Origin: Lentzea albidocapillata
GTDB taxonomy: Bacteria; Actinomycetota; Actinomycetes; Mycobacteriales; Pseudonocardiaceae
Reading direction: 5' to 3'
NCBI RefSeq assembly: GCF_000719115.1
Contig: NZ_JOEA01000003.1
Span: 124,001-188,000, forward strand
Length of the DNA: 64,000 nucleotides
Shown here: piece by piece, positions 17,465-25,648 of the stretch
Layout: the number at the start of each line of letters is the position of its first letter
How positions within the stretch are numbered: position 1 is the first letter of the stretch
Made by a program: the position numbers and the translations under genes
The notes under the pieces: model-generated
What the model was told of the DNA's origin: nothing
Database searches by the model: none
Seen by the model: only the letters and a program-made list of their open reading frames with translations

Positions 17465-18078
17465 GCCATGACAAACGCCTTCTCGAACCGCTGGTCCTGC
17501 TGGAACTGACCGTCGCCGCCCTGGTCGCGTCGGGCATCGGCCCCCACGACCGCGCCACCTGGTACCTCGAAGTCGCCCCGGTCGTCCTCGGCGGGGCGCT
17601 GCTGGTGGCGACCTACCGGCGGTTCCCCCTGACCCCGCTGCTGTACCGGCTGATCTTCCTGCACGCGCTCGTGCTCATCCTGGGCGGCCACTACACCTAC
17701 GCGCGGGTGCCGGCCGGGTTCTGGGTGCAGGACTGGTTCGACCTCGCGCGCAACCACTACGACCGGTTCGCCCACTTCGTGCAGGGGTTCGTGCCCGCTG
17801 TGCTCGCCCGCGAGATCCTGCTGCGCCGGACACCGCTGCGTCCGGGCGGGTGGCTGTTCTTCCTTGTCCTCTGCGTGTGCCTGGCCTTCAGCGCGACCTA
17901 CGAACTGGGCGAGTGGCTGGCGGCCGTGGTCGCCGGCTCGGGCGCGGACGAGTTCCTCGGCACCCAGGGCGACGTGTGGGACACGCAGTGGGACATGTTC
18001 ATGGCGCTGCTGGGAGCGTTGGTCGCGCAGTTGGTGCTGAGGCGGGTGCACGACCGCGAGCTCGCGCGTGAGCGTTGA
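17461..18078 (+). CDS. DUF2238 membrane protein (YjdF-like)
   Basis: A 205-residue integral membrane protein with about six hydrophobic helices. The family motifs include GGHYTYARVP, NHYDRFAHFVQGFVPAVLAR and the acidic tail segment FLGTQGDVWDTQWDMFMALL. E. coli YjdF belongs to the same family; its function is not established. GTG 17461 overlaps the SWIM stop by 4 bp and gives the right N-terminus; the ATG at 17468 is out of frame. It is the third gene of the TetR-controlled operon by arrangement. Confidence 0.85.
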   Translation: MSHDKRLLEPLVLLELTVAALVASGIGPHDRATWYLEVAPVVLGGALLVATYRRFPLTPLLYRLIFLHALVLILGGHYTYARVPAGFWVQDWFDLARNHYDRFAHFVQGFVPAVLAREILLRRTPLRPGGWLFFLVLCVCLAFSATYELGEWLAAVVAGSGADEFLGTQGDVWDTQWDMFMALLGALVAQLVLRRVHDRELARER

Positions 18079-18085
18079 GCAGGCG

Positions 18086-18120
18086 GTGGCGCATTGGTCT
18101 CCCGGGACCTGCTGCGCCAC
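18086..18120. terminator. Hairpin between convergent genes
   Basis: GTGGCGCA (18086-18093) and TGCGCCAC (18113-18120) form a perfect 8-bp stem with an inner GGTC/GACC helix. It lies between the stops of the DUF2238 gene and the convergent WYL regulator, where a terminator is expected. No T-tract follows, as is common in high-GC actinobacteria, so the call is moderate. Confidence 0.45.
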
Positions 18121-18141
18121 GCGGACTACCGCACGCCTTAG

Positions 18142-19158
18142 TCAGTCGCGTGAGGACTGTCGAACTTCCGCCGTCCGGATGCCGGCATAGCGACGAGCGA
18201 TGTGACGGCAGGCCTGCAGGAGTTCCGGTGGGTGCAGGTCGGTGAGGTCGGTGTCGAAGGTGGCGAGGATTCCGGCGATGCCGGCCCAGGACCAGGCGCC
18301 GAGGGTGAGTCGGCAGTGGCCGGCGTCGAGGTGTTCGACGACGGAGCCGCCGGGTGCCCAGCGGGCCACGACGTGCGCGGGCAGGTTGAGGCGGGCGCTG
18401 CCGGTGCACTGCCAGGCCGCAGGGGTGTCGCCGCGGTCGTGGCTGCTCATGACGAAGTGCGCGAGGTCGTCACCAGGGGGTTCGCGGGGTGCGAAAGCGC
18501 GGGTGGTGGGGTGCGGGTGCAGCCGGTCCACCCGAAGTACCCGCCAGTTCCGGTCCTCGAGGTCGTAGGCGACGAGGTACCACCGTCCCGCCCACACCAC
18601 GAGATGGTGGGGCTCGAGCCGGCGAGCTGCCGCGAAGTCCGCCTCGCCGGGGGCGGCGCGCGTCCCGTCAGGGCGCAGGACCTCGGTGACGAGAACACGG
18701 CGCAGGCGCACGGCGGTGCCCACGGTGGTGAGTGCGGCGGGGTCGATCGGGGGCGCGGGGAACTCCCAGTAGTTGCGCAGCCTGGTCAGGCGCAGGGATT
18801 CCATGGCGGCACGGAGCGTGTCGGGCATGGCCTGCTGCACGGTGGCCAGCGCTCTGGCGGAGTCGTCCTGCAGGCCGAACACCGAACTGGGCGCGGTCTG
18901 CAGCGCGATGGCGATCGCGAGTGCCTGGTCGTGGTCGAACAGCAGGGGCGGCAGGGCGTGTCCGGTGCCGAGCCGGTAACCGCCGTCCGGGCCGCGGACG
19001 GTCAGGACCGGGTATCCGAGTTCGCGCAAGGTGTCCAGGTCGCGTCGCACGGTGCGTTCGCTGACCGTGAGGCGGGCGGCGAGATCCCGCAACCGCCACG
19101 TCCGGCGCGAGCCGAGCAGGGACAGCAGTTGCAGCGCCCGGTGTGACGTACTCGCCAT
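18142..19158 (-). CDS. YafY/WYL-domain transcriptional regulator
   Basis: A 338-residue regulator. The N-terminal winged helix LRDLAARLTVSERTVRRDLD with GPDGGYRLG is the HTH_11 type that accompanies WYL domains. The middle region has the WYL strand pattern HHLVVWAGRWYLVAYDLEDR, in which the eponymous residues read WYL, and a WCX-like C-terminus. WYL domains sense ligands, often nucleotide-derived. It faces away from the flavin monooxygenase with 94 bp between starts, so that enzyme is the natural target. Confidence 0.88.
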   Translation of the reverse strand: MASTSHRALQLLSLLGSRRTWRLRDLAARLTVSERTVRRDLDTLRELGYPVLTVRGPDGGYRLGTGHALPPLLFDHDQALAIAIALQTAPSSVFGLQDDSARALATVQQAMPDTLRAAMESLRLTRLRNYWEFPAPPIDPAALTTVGTAVRLRRVLVTEVLRPDGTRAAPGEADFAAARRLEPHHLVVWAGRWYLVAYDLEDRNWRVLRVDRLHPHPTTRAFAPREPPGDDLAHFVMSSHDRGDTPAAWQCTGSARLNLPAHVVARWAPGGSVVEHLDAGHCRLTLGAWSWAGIAGILATFDTDLTDLHPPELLQACRHIARRYAGIRTAEVRQSSRD

Positions 19159-19252
19159 TGCCTCATCGTGCCAGCAGTACTGGCCATCCGGTGTCCACTA
19201 CCGCTGGCACCGTCTGCGTCACCAGCAAAGGGTGGCGGAAAGGCAGTTGAGC

Positions 19253-20515
19253 ATGCGCGTGGTCGTGGTAGGTGGAGGGATCGGCGGACTCTCTCTGGCG
19301 GCGGGAGCGCGCCGGAGCGGCCATGAGGTGACGGTGTTCGACCGCGACACCGACGTCGCCGCGACCGGCGGCTACCACATCACCCTCGACGAGCGTGCCC
19401 AGTCGGCGCTGCGGCGGCTGGTGGCGCCGGAGATCATGCGCCGGCTGCTGGCTTCGAGTTCGGCGCTGCGCCTGCGGGACCGTGACATGTTCTGGGACTA
19501 CCGCGGCCGGGTGCTCGGACACGGCCCGGACCTGTCCGGCAGCGCGAGCATCGACGTCGACCGCATCACCCTGCGCACGCTGCTCGCGGAGGCCGTCGGC
19601 GAGGACCTCCACCTCGGGCGGGCCGTGTCGGGCGTCGGCACCGACGAACACGGCATGCCGCAGGTCATGTTCGCCGACGGCACGCCGGTCACCGCGGACC
19701 TGGTGGTCGGCGCCGACGGAACCCACTCGGTCGTGGCCCGCCACCTCGCGGCAGGCCCGACCAGCCACCCCGCCGGCATCATCGGATTCTCCGGCCGCAC
19801 CCTGCGGGCCGACCTCACCGTCGCCGAACGGCACCGGCTCGGAACACGCTCGTCGATGGCGATCGGCCCGCGGGGCGCCGCGCTCTACGTCGGGTTCCTC
19901 GACCCGGTCGGCAACGCCGCGCTCGACGCCCCCGAGCTGAGCACGTCGATCACCACCGGCCCGACCTACATCTGGGGAGCGATGTTCCCCGAATTCGCCC
20001 GCACCGACTTCCTGCGGGACCTGCACGGCACCGCACTGCGCACCGCTCTGCTCGACCGGTTCCGAGATCACCGGTGGGCCGGCCACACGCTGGAGGTCAT
20101 CGCGCGCACCGATCCCGGCAGCGTCGCCGCGTTCCGGTTCAACGCCGCGTCCACCCGCGCCACCGACCTCGCACCCTGGACCGCGGGCCGCATCACCGCG
20201 CTCGGTGACGCCGTGCACGCCACACCACCCACCGCGGGCATGGGCGCCGGCGCGGCCATCCAGGACGCCGCCGACCTGCTCGCCCGGCTCGACGCCCTCC
20301 CCGACGGCACCACCACGGCCATCACCGACGCGATGGGCCGCTACGAAGCACAGCTGCGTCAGCGCGGCGGCGAGGTCCTCACCGCGGCCATGAAGACCGT
20401 CCGGCTGATCCTGGCCACCGACACCACCCTCGGCGCCCTGGCCACCGCCGCGCTCAGCCCGGTCGTGGCCGCTGCCACCCGGCTTCGACGCTCACCCTCT
20501 TCTCCGCGGAAGTAA
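19253..20515 (+). CDS. FAD-dependent monooxygenase, PHBH/aromatic hydroxylase type
   Basis: A 420-residue flavoprotein. The N-terminal dinucleotide motif is VVVGGGIGGLSLAAGARRSG, the mid-protein motif DLVVGADGTHSVVARH (DG motif) is clear, and the second FAD motif is ITALGDAVHATPPTAGMGAG (GD motif). This is the FAD_binding_3 family that hydroxylates aromatic or antibiotic-like substrates with NAD(P)H and oxygen. ATG 19253 has GGAAAGG about 9 nt upstream; the open frame before it is the divergent wyl gene. A WYL regulator flanks it on each side. Confidence 0.9.
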   Translation: MRVVVVGGGIGGLSLAAGARRSGHEVTVFDRDTDVAATGGYHITLDERAQSALRRLVAPEIMRRLLASSSALRLRDRDMFWDYRGRVLGHGPDLSGSASIDVDRITLRTLLAEAVGEDLHLGRAVSGVGTDEHGMPQVMFADGTPVTADLVVGADGTHSVVARHLAAGPTSHPAGIIGFSGRTLRADLTVAERHRLGTRSSMAIGPRGAALYVGFLDPVGNAALDAPELSTSITTGPTYIWGAMFPEFARTDFLRDLHGTALRTALLDRFRDHRWAGHTLEVIARTDPGSVAAFRFNAASTRATDLAPWTAGRITALGDAVHATPPTAGMGAGAAIQDAADLLARLDALPDGTTTAITDAMGRYEAQLRQRGGEVLTAAMKTVRLILATDTTLGALATAALSPVVAAATRLRRSPSSPRK

Positions 20516-20531
20516 CCCCGTGAATCTCAGT

Positions 20532-21506
20532 TCATAGATAGATCGACGCCAGCCGGCGCACCGCGTCCGCGATCTGCTCCCGCAGCTCCTCGGGCTCCAG
20601 CACCTCGACCTCCCCGCCCAGGCGCAGCAACATCCCGGTCGCGTGCGCCACCGACTCGATCGGGATCGTCGCCACGAAGAAGCCGTCGTCGTCCACGACG
20701 GACTCCTCCGCCGCCCGCGCCACGACCGGCAGCACGTGCGACCCGAACGCCTCCCAGCCGGCGGGCGACAGCCTGATCACCGCCGAACCCGTGTACTGCC
20801 GCGCCTGGAAGTCCTCCAGTGACGCCGTCCAGTGCGCCGCCAGGTCGAACCCCTCCGGCCGTGAGAACGACTCCTCCGACACGGTGGCCGCCTGGATCTG
20901 CGACACCCGGTACGTGGAGATCCGCGTGGACCCCTGCGCGACCAGGTACCAGCGCCCGGCCTTGAGCACGAGTCCCAGCGGCCGCAGCACGCGCGTCACG
21001 TCCTCGGGCGCGCGCCACCGCCGGTAGCTGACCTCCAGCAGCCGCTCCCGCCACACCGCGTCCGCCACGACTCCCAGGAACGGCGAACGCTCCGGGTCGT
21101 AGTACCAGGCGGGGGCGTCGAGGTGGAACCGCGTGGCCATCCGCGAGGCCCGGTCGCGCATCGGCGACGGCAGCGCCGCCATCAGCTTGAGCTGCGTCGC
21201 CGCGACGGCGTCCCCGAGGCCCAGCTCCGCCGCCGGTCCCGGCAGGCCGGCCAGGAACAGCGACTCCGCCTCCTGCTCGGTCAGGCCGGTCAGCCGGGTG
21301 CGGTAGCCGTCGAGCAGCTGGTAGCCGCCGGACGGGCCCGCGTCGCCGTACAGCGGCACCCCGGCGCCGTGCAGCGACTCCACGTCCCGGTAGATCGTGC
21401 GGACCGACACCTCCAGCTCGTCGGCCAGCGCCTGCGCCGTCATCCGCCCCTTGCTCTGCAGCAGGAGCAACAACGACACCAATCGACTCGCGCGCACGCG
21501 GCCCAC
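20532..21506 (-). CDS. YafY/WYL-domain transcriptional regulator
   Basis: A 324-residue regulator with winged helix MTAQALADELEVSVRTIYRD and GPSGGYQLLDGYRTRLTGLT, a WYL region in which VLKAGRWYLVAQGSTRISTY carries the motif, and a WCX end. GTG 21506 is preferred because AGGG lies 9 nt upstream; the frame is open to 21548 but would overlap the divergent gene. It shares its promoter region with the 21547 gene and a strong inverted repeat (21508-21524). Confidence 0.88.
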   Translation of the reverse strand: MGRVRASRLVSLLLLLQSKGRMTAQALADELEVSVRTIYRDVESLHGAGVPLYGDAGPSGGYQLLDGYRTRLTGLTEQEAESLFLAGLPGPAAELGLGDAVAATQLKLMAALPSPMRDRASRMATRFHLDAPAWYYDPERSPFLGVVADAVWRERLLEVSYRRWRAPEDVTRVLRPLGLVLKAGRWYLVAQGSTRISTYRVSQIQAATVSEESFSRPEGFDLAAHWTASLEDFQARQYTGSAVIRLSPAGWEAFGSHVLPVVARAAEESVVDDDGFFVATIPIESVAHATGMLLRLGGEVEVLEPEELREQIADAVRRLASIYL

Positions 21507-21507
21507 A

Positions 21508-21524
21508 CTGACACACCCTGTCAG
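21508..21524. promoter_or_regulatory. Candidate WYL-regulator operator
   Basis: CTGACA (21508-21513) and TGTCAG (21519-21524) are perfect halves around CACCC. An overlapping ACCCTG-T-CAGGGT repeat occupies 21515-21527. The block abuts the GTG of the WYL gene at 21506 and lies 20 bp ahead of the divergent gene, the position expected of a shared operator. Confidence 0.6.
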
Positions 21525-21546
21525 GGTTAGTTCATACGTTCGACCC

Positions 21547-22023
21547 ATGGCTTTCTACGAGAAGGAACTGGCGGTCAAGGAACCGCTGGTCGTCGCCGGC
21601 AGACACGTCAAGCGCTACGAGGTGGTCACCCCGGGGCTGGAGATCACCGACGACATCCGCGACGCCGCCTACGCGTTCCTGCCGAAGATCTACCCGGACT
21701 TCGAGGACCCGACCCCGCCCGCGACCGTGACGGTCCTGCACCGCAGCGCGGCGGGCATGTACCTCAACGCCTACAACTGGGTCTGGGACAACGTCCTGCA
21801 CTGCCGCACCGCCGTGTCCGGCGACCAGCCGTTCCTCGGCTCGACCGACCCGGACCTCACCCACTTCACCGTCATCCCGAAGGACCTCATCGGCTGCGTC
21901 TGGGAGCTCCCGCCGCTCGCCCACGAACGCACGGCGTGGGTGCGGCACGTGCTGGAACCGGACACTCCGGACTTCGAGGGCTACCTCGGCGACGTCATGG
22001 CCGAAGGGCTGGTGGGCCGATGA
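21547..22023 (+). CDS. Conserved hypothetical protein divergent from WYL regulator
   Basis: A 158-residue soluble protein with no membrane helix or signal. It has a beta-rich start (RYEVVTPGLEITDDIRDAAY) and a middle with AATVTVLHRS-like strands and several tryptophans (NWVWDNVLHC, CVWELPPLAHERTAWVRH). I do not recognise the family. ATG 21547 has no ribosome-binding site but sits 6 nt after TACGTT, consistent with a leaderless message. Its control by the divergent WYL protein is inferred from the shared 40-bp operator region. Confidence 0.78.
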   Translation: MAFYEKELAVKEPLVVAGRHVKRYEVVTPGLEITDDIRDAAYAFLPKIYPDFEDPTPPATVTVLHRSAAGMYLNAYNWVWDNVLHCRTAVSGDQPFLGSTDPDLTHFTVIPKDLIGCVWELPPLAHERTAWVRHVLEPDTPDFEGYLGDVMAEGLVGR

Positions 22024-22163
22024 GCGAGGAGTGGCAGGGGGCCGCTGCCCGCTGAAAACGGGTGGACGGCGGCACCGCGCTGAGCAAGCGCCGCGACGCC
22101 GGGCTGGTCGAAGAGGAACCGGCCCGGCCCGGCGATCTCACACCACTCGCGGGGGGCGACGCG

Positions 22164-22895
22164 TCAACCCCTGCCGATGTAGGGCATCGTCGTCGCCATC
22201 ACGGTCATGAACTGCACGTTGGCGTTCAACGGCAGCTGAGCCTGGTACAGCACGGCGTCGGCCACGTGCCGCACGTCGAACGTAGGCTCCGGCTCGACCT
22301 CGAAGTTCGCCTGCAGCACGCCCGCGCCCATCCGCTCGGTCATCTCCGTCGCGGCGTTGCCGATGTCGATCTGCCCGCACGCGATGCCGAACGCGCGGCC
22401 CTCCAGCGACAACGACTTGGTCAGGCCCGTCATCGCGTGCTTGGTCGCGTTGTACGCCACCGCGTGCGGGCGCGGCACCGACGCCGAGATCGAGCCGTTG
22501 TTGATGATCCGGCCACCGCCGTACGTCTTCATCACCTTGAACGCCTCGCGGGCGCACAAGAAGGCGCCAGTCAGGTTCACCCCGACGACCTTCTCCCACG
22601 CGCTGAGGCTGAACTCCTCGATCGGTGTCGCGCGCACGTTCATGCCGGCGTTGTTGAACAACACGTCGACACGGCCGAAGCGCGCGACGACCGCCTCGAA
22701 CAGCGCGACGACCGAGTCCTCACGCGACACATCGGCCGGCACCACGAGAGCCGAGTCGGGAAAGCCCTCTCCGGTCTCGATCAACGCGTCCTCGCGCCGG
22801 CCCGCCAGCGCCACCTGGAACCCCGCCCCCAGCAGGGTTCGCGCCGCCGCGCGCCCCACCCCGGAACCCGCTCCCGTCACGACCGCGACTGCCAT
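22164..22895 (-). CDS. Short-chain dehydrogenase/reductase
   Basis: A 243-residue classical SDR. The cofactor motif TGAGSGVG (residues 7-14) is followed by NNAG, the serine in [14 protein letters not shown], and [10 protein letters not shown] supplying the YxxxK pair. ATG 22895 has GGGGAG 7 to 8 nt upstream on its strand, which fixes the start; the longer frame to 23105 has no such signal. The C-terminal region [16 protein letters not shown] is typical of NAD(P)-dependent oxidoreductases of the FabG-like type. The substrate is unknown. Confidence 0.92.
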   Translation of the reverse strand: MAVAVVTGAGSGVGRAAARTLLGAGFQVALAGRREDALIETGEGFPDSALVVPADVSREDSVVALFEAVVARFGRVDVLFNNAGMNVRATPIEEFSLSAWEKVVGVNLTGAFLCAREAFKVMKTYGGGRIINNGSISASVPRPHAVAYNATKHAMTGLTKSLSLEGRAFGIACGQIDIGNAATEMTERMGAGVLQANFEVEPEPTFDVRHVADAVLYQAQLPLNANVQFMTVMATTMPYIGRG

Positions 22896-22955
22896 CGGTG
22901 ATCTCCCCTCGATCCAGCGATTGCCTGAAGTGTCCCGTGTGGAGTACTTACAGGT

Positions 22956-23183
22956 GTGGAGTGCGAAGAGGACACCTGCCTGCTGTGCGCGGGGTCCGGA
23001 ACCATGTCGTGGCAGCAACCCGTTCCCGGTCCCGATGGCCTTGTGCTGCACGAGATGTCGCACCCGTGCCCGCGCGGATGCTCCGGCTGGTGGAAGCTCC
23101 CGCACGGGGAGAGCAGAGGCATCGTCGCAGGCAATGTCGCACGCGCCAACGAGATTCCGGCCGGTCCGTCCACCCAGGCCTGA
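22956..23183 (+). CDS. Small protein with CXXCXGXG zinc-finger motif
   Basis: A 75-residue ORF from GTG 22956. It contains CLLCAGSG at residues 8-15 and CPRGCSG further on, resembling half of the DnaJ cysteine-rich zinc finger (CXXCXGXG repeats). It is divergent from the SDR, with 60 bp between starts. A second, shorter ORF of the same kind follows at 23281. The C-terminal half after the second cysteine pair looks non-conserved, so the true protein may be shorter in function. Zinc binding is inferred from the motif. Confidence 0.55.
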   Translation: MECEEDTCLLCAGSGTMSWQQPVPGPDGLVLHEMSHPCPRGCSGWWKLPHGESRGIVAGNVARANEIPAGPSTQA

Positions 23184-23280
23184 TCACCGAGCGTGAACGA
23201 TGGGGGTCACCCATTATTGCCGGGAGGGTCCCTGCTTGGCGGATGCCGCCACTTGGAGTAGAAGCGGACACTTTTCTTCT

Positions 23281-23376
23281 GTGAAGGAGTGCAGCCGTTG
23301 CCTTGGTTCTGGGCTCAACGAGGATCGGTCCGCCTGCCGGGTCTGCGGAGGCTTGGGGCAGGTCCCGGACCGATAG
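23281..23376 (+). CDS. 31-residue CXXCXGXG micro-protein
   Basis: GTG 23281 to TAG 23374-23376 encodes 31 residues with two DnaJ-type knuckles, CSRCLGSG and CRVCGGLG, separated by about ten residues. That is one complete zinc site with almost nothing else. The regular spacing of both knuckles is unlikely to arise by chance. No ribosome-binding site is obvious upstream. It lies 97 bp after the 22956 ORF on the same strand. Confidence 0.5.
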   Translation: MKECSRCLGSGLNEDRSACRVCGGLGQVPDR

Positions 23377-23388
23377 CTGTCGCAGGGC

Positions 23389-23733
23389 CTATTTCTTCGT
23401 CATCAAGGTCGGGCCGAGGATCCGGCGGGCCAACCGCCGGGTCAGCGACTTGCTCTTGCTCTCCGCGGCCGCGGAAGTCGTCGCGGGAGCGGGTGCTGGT
23501 GCGGGTGCTGGTGGAGTGGCCGCCGCGGGTGCGGGTGTCACCGGGGAAACTCCCGGGATCGTCGCCGCGTCCTGCTCCGGGATCGTGATCCTCGCGAACA
23601 CCTGGGTCTCCGCCTCGACATTGCCGGGCTGCTTCTGCTCGATCGGCACGCCGAAGATCTTGCCATCGGCGCCATTCACGCCTCGAATGAGGGGCGGCTC
23701 CCTCCCCGTCGGGTGACGCGCGTCACGCAGCAC
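23389..23733 (-). CDS. Hypothetical Pro/Ala-rich basic-tailed protein
   Basis: A 114-residue ORF from GTG 23733. The first half looks globular (GKIFGVPIEQKQPGNVEAE, then VFARITIPEQ). A Pro-Ala repeat region of about 25 residues follows, and the end is strongly basic (SLTRRLARRILG) and closes with MTKK. Codon third positions are GC-rich as in real genes here. No signal peptide is evident. The start is uncertain: GTG 23679 is an alternative. It is divergent from the ECF sigma gene with a 31-bp gap that includes part of a perfect palindrome at 23713-23726. Function unknown. Confidence 0.5.
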   Translation of the reverse strand: MLRDARHPTGREPPLIRGVNGADGKIFGVPIEQKQPGNVEAETQVFARITIPEQDAATIPGVSPVTPAPAAATPPAPAPAPAPATTSAAAESKSKSLTRRLARRILGPTLMTKK

Positions 23734-23764
23734 ACTGGCCTGTGACGGCCCCAGGCGGAGTGTG

Positions 23765-24343
23765 ATGACTGAGACGACCGAGCGCGCGAACGTCGGGCCG
23801 CCCGACACGCGCCTCTGGGAACAGATCGCGAAAGGCGACCACGCCGCGTTCACCGAGCTGTTCGAACGCCACGCCGAAGCGGTCTGGAACTACGCCTACC
23901 GCCTGACCGCGTCCTGGTCGCAGGCCGAAGACCTGCTCTCCGCGACGTTCTTGACGGCCTGGCGCAAGCGCGGCGACGCCCAGCTGGTGCGCGACTCGGC
24001 GCTGCCGTGGCTCTACACGGTGACCGCGAACCGCGCCCGCACCGAATGGCGGGCCTCGCGCAGAGCGTTGCGGCTGGTCACAAAGCTGACCCCGCAGGAC
24101 GAACGCGACCACGCCGACGAGGTCGCCGCCCGCACCGACGCCCAGCGCAGACTCGCCGAGGTGGTGGCCGCCATCGTGAAGCTGCCCGCCTCCGAACGCG
24201 AGATCGCCCAGCTCTGCCTGCTCGGCGACATGTCCACCGCCGACGCCGCGGCGCTCCTCGGCATCGCCGAGTCGAGCGTCCGCGCCCGCGTCTCCCGCAC
24301 CCGCGCCCGGCTGCGCGACCTGACCCCCGAGGACAACGGATGA
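23765..24343 (+). CDS. ECF-type RNA polymerase sigma factor
   Basis: A 192-residue sigma-70-family factor with only regions 2 and 4. Region 2 shows AFTELFERHAEAVWNYAYRL and the conserved QAEDLLSATFLTAWRK; the linker carries ALPWLYTVTANRARTEWRA; region 4 has LPASEREIAQLCLLGDMSTA and AALLGIAESSVRARVSR. ATG 23765 has GGCGGAG just upstream and is preferred over the GTG three bases earlier. The stop overlaps the next gene by 4 bp, the usual arrangement for a sigma factor and its membrane partner. Confidence 0.93.
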   Translation: MTETTERANVGPPDTRLWEQIAKGDHAAFTELFERHAEAVWNYAYRLTASWSQAEDLLSATFLTAWRKRGDAQLVRDSALPWLYTVTANRARTEWRASRRALRLVTKLTPQDERDHADEVAARTDAQRRLAEVVAAIVKLPASEREIAQLCLLGDMSTADAAALLGIAESSVRARVSRTRARLRDLTPEDNG

Positions 24344-25599
24344 TCGACCAGCTGCCCGAACACCGCACCATGCCCGACGACGTCCGCATGCGGGCCCGCC
24401 GGCGCCTGTCCGAGGGCATGAGCCCGCCCGCCCGCACCGGCAGGCCGATCCTGATCGCCGCCGGCGTCAGCATGCTCGCCGCCGGAGCGGTCTTCGCGAG
24501 CCAGGCCCTCCTCGGCAGTTCGGCCGACACGGCGGCCCCGCCGATGCAGTACAACGGCGAGTTCGTCGGCAAGGACCGCAAGCTCGTCAACCACATCGAA
24601 ACCGGCAAGGTCGCCCCGGAGGCGCTGGCCCGCTGCGTCGCAGCCGCGAAGGAGCACCCGCCCGCCGAACAGTGGCGGCCGATCGCGACCGGCAACAAGA
24701 ACGGCACGGTGCTCACCGCGTTCCGCGCTCCGGCCGGTGTGTTCTTCTGCGCGAACACCGCGACCACCACGACGATCTCCGCGCCCGACCCGGTCCGGAT
24801 CGAGGACGGCCGCCGCAAGGTGAAGATCCTGTTCACCACGCCGTCCGGCACGTTGGCCGGCCTGGTCTCGCCGGACGTCAGGTTCCTGAGCCTGTCCCAG
24901 ATCGCCGACTCCGGGCTGAGCAACACAATGCCCGCGCTGGTGGACGGCCTGTTCCTGGCGCCCAGCGGGTTCCAGAAGGCGGAGAACGGCACGAAGGCGC
25001 TCGTCAACGGCGAGGAGTCCGCCGTGCGGGGCGTGCCGAGGCCCACCGCGTCCGTCGTCGACCGGCCACTGCCGCCCGCCGCCCGCGACACACCCGAGAC
25101 CGCGCGGTTCGGCGCCTGCCTGAAAAACCGGGCGGTCCCCGACGCCGACCAGTTCGCGCACGGCCTCACCGCCAAGGTCAGCGCCACCGACACGATCATC
25201 ACCGGCCGCTTCGGCGACCTGCTGCTCTACTGCCGCGAGGCGGACAACGACCCGACGCCCGGATCGGTGTACGACCTCGACGACCTGACGGAGATCCGCG
25301 GCACGACCGTCGCGGCGATGTCGGTGTTCTACGACTTCAAGCCGTTCAAGGTCAACGAGCAGGGGGAGTACTACGAGGGCGGCAGCACCAGTGCCGCGGC
25401 GGTAGGCCTGGTCCTCGACCCCCGCGCGGCGTCGGTCACCTACACCAGCCCCGGCGCTGCGGACGTGCCCGCCACCATGGGCAACGGCACGTTCGTGCTG
25501 GCAGCGCGGCTGTCCGACCGGCATCCCGACGCCCGCGTGGTCGTGCGGGACGCCACCGGGACCGTCCTGGAGACGATCACACCGCAGAACCCGTCGTAA
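24340..25599 (+). CDS. Single-pass membrane protein, putative sigma-factor partner
   Basis: A 419-residue protein with a cytoplasmic N-terminus of about 33 residues, one membrane helix (ILIAAGVSMLAAGAVFASQA), and an outer domain of about 360 residues. The cytoplasmic part lacks the HxxxCxxC zinc motif of classical anti-sigma proteins. The outer domain has two similar segments, each with a single cysteine (ARCVAAAKEHPPAEQW and FGACLKNRAVPDADQF). By its 4-bp overlap with the ECF gene it is likely a regulator or effector of that sigma, but the family is unrecognised. Confidence 0.8.
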   Translation: MIDQLPEHRTMPDDVRMRARRRLSEGMSPPARTGRPILIAAGVSMLAAGAVFASQALLGSSADTAAPPMQYNGEFVGKDRKLVNHIETGKVAPEALARCVAAAKEHPPAEQWRPIATGNKNGTVLTAFRAPAGVFFCANTATTTTISAPDPVRIEDGRRKVKILFTTPSGTLAGLVSPDVRFLSLSQIADSGLSNTMPALVDGLFLAPSGFQKAENGTKALVNGEESAVRGVPRPTASVVDRPLPPAARDTPETARFGACLKNRAVPDADQFAHGLTAKVSATDTIITGRFGDLLLYCREADNDPTPGSVYDLDDLTEIRGTTVAAMSVFYDFKPFKVNEQGEYYEGGSTSAAAVGLVLDPRAASVTYTSPGAADVPATMGNGTFVLAARLSDRHPDARVVVRDATGTVLETITPQNPS

Positions 25600-25648
25600 C
25601 CAGGCCGGGCAGCGGTAAAGCGGTGGACGGCAGCGTCAGGATCTTCTC

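Noticed and set aside
23289..23716. Plus-strand frames between 23.29 and 23.72 kb
   Set aside because: They lack a start signal and domain character. The minus-strand frame over the same bases reads far more like a protein, and the 31-codon ORF at 23281 uses a different frame.
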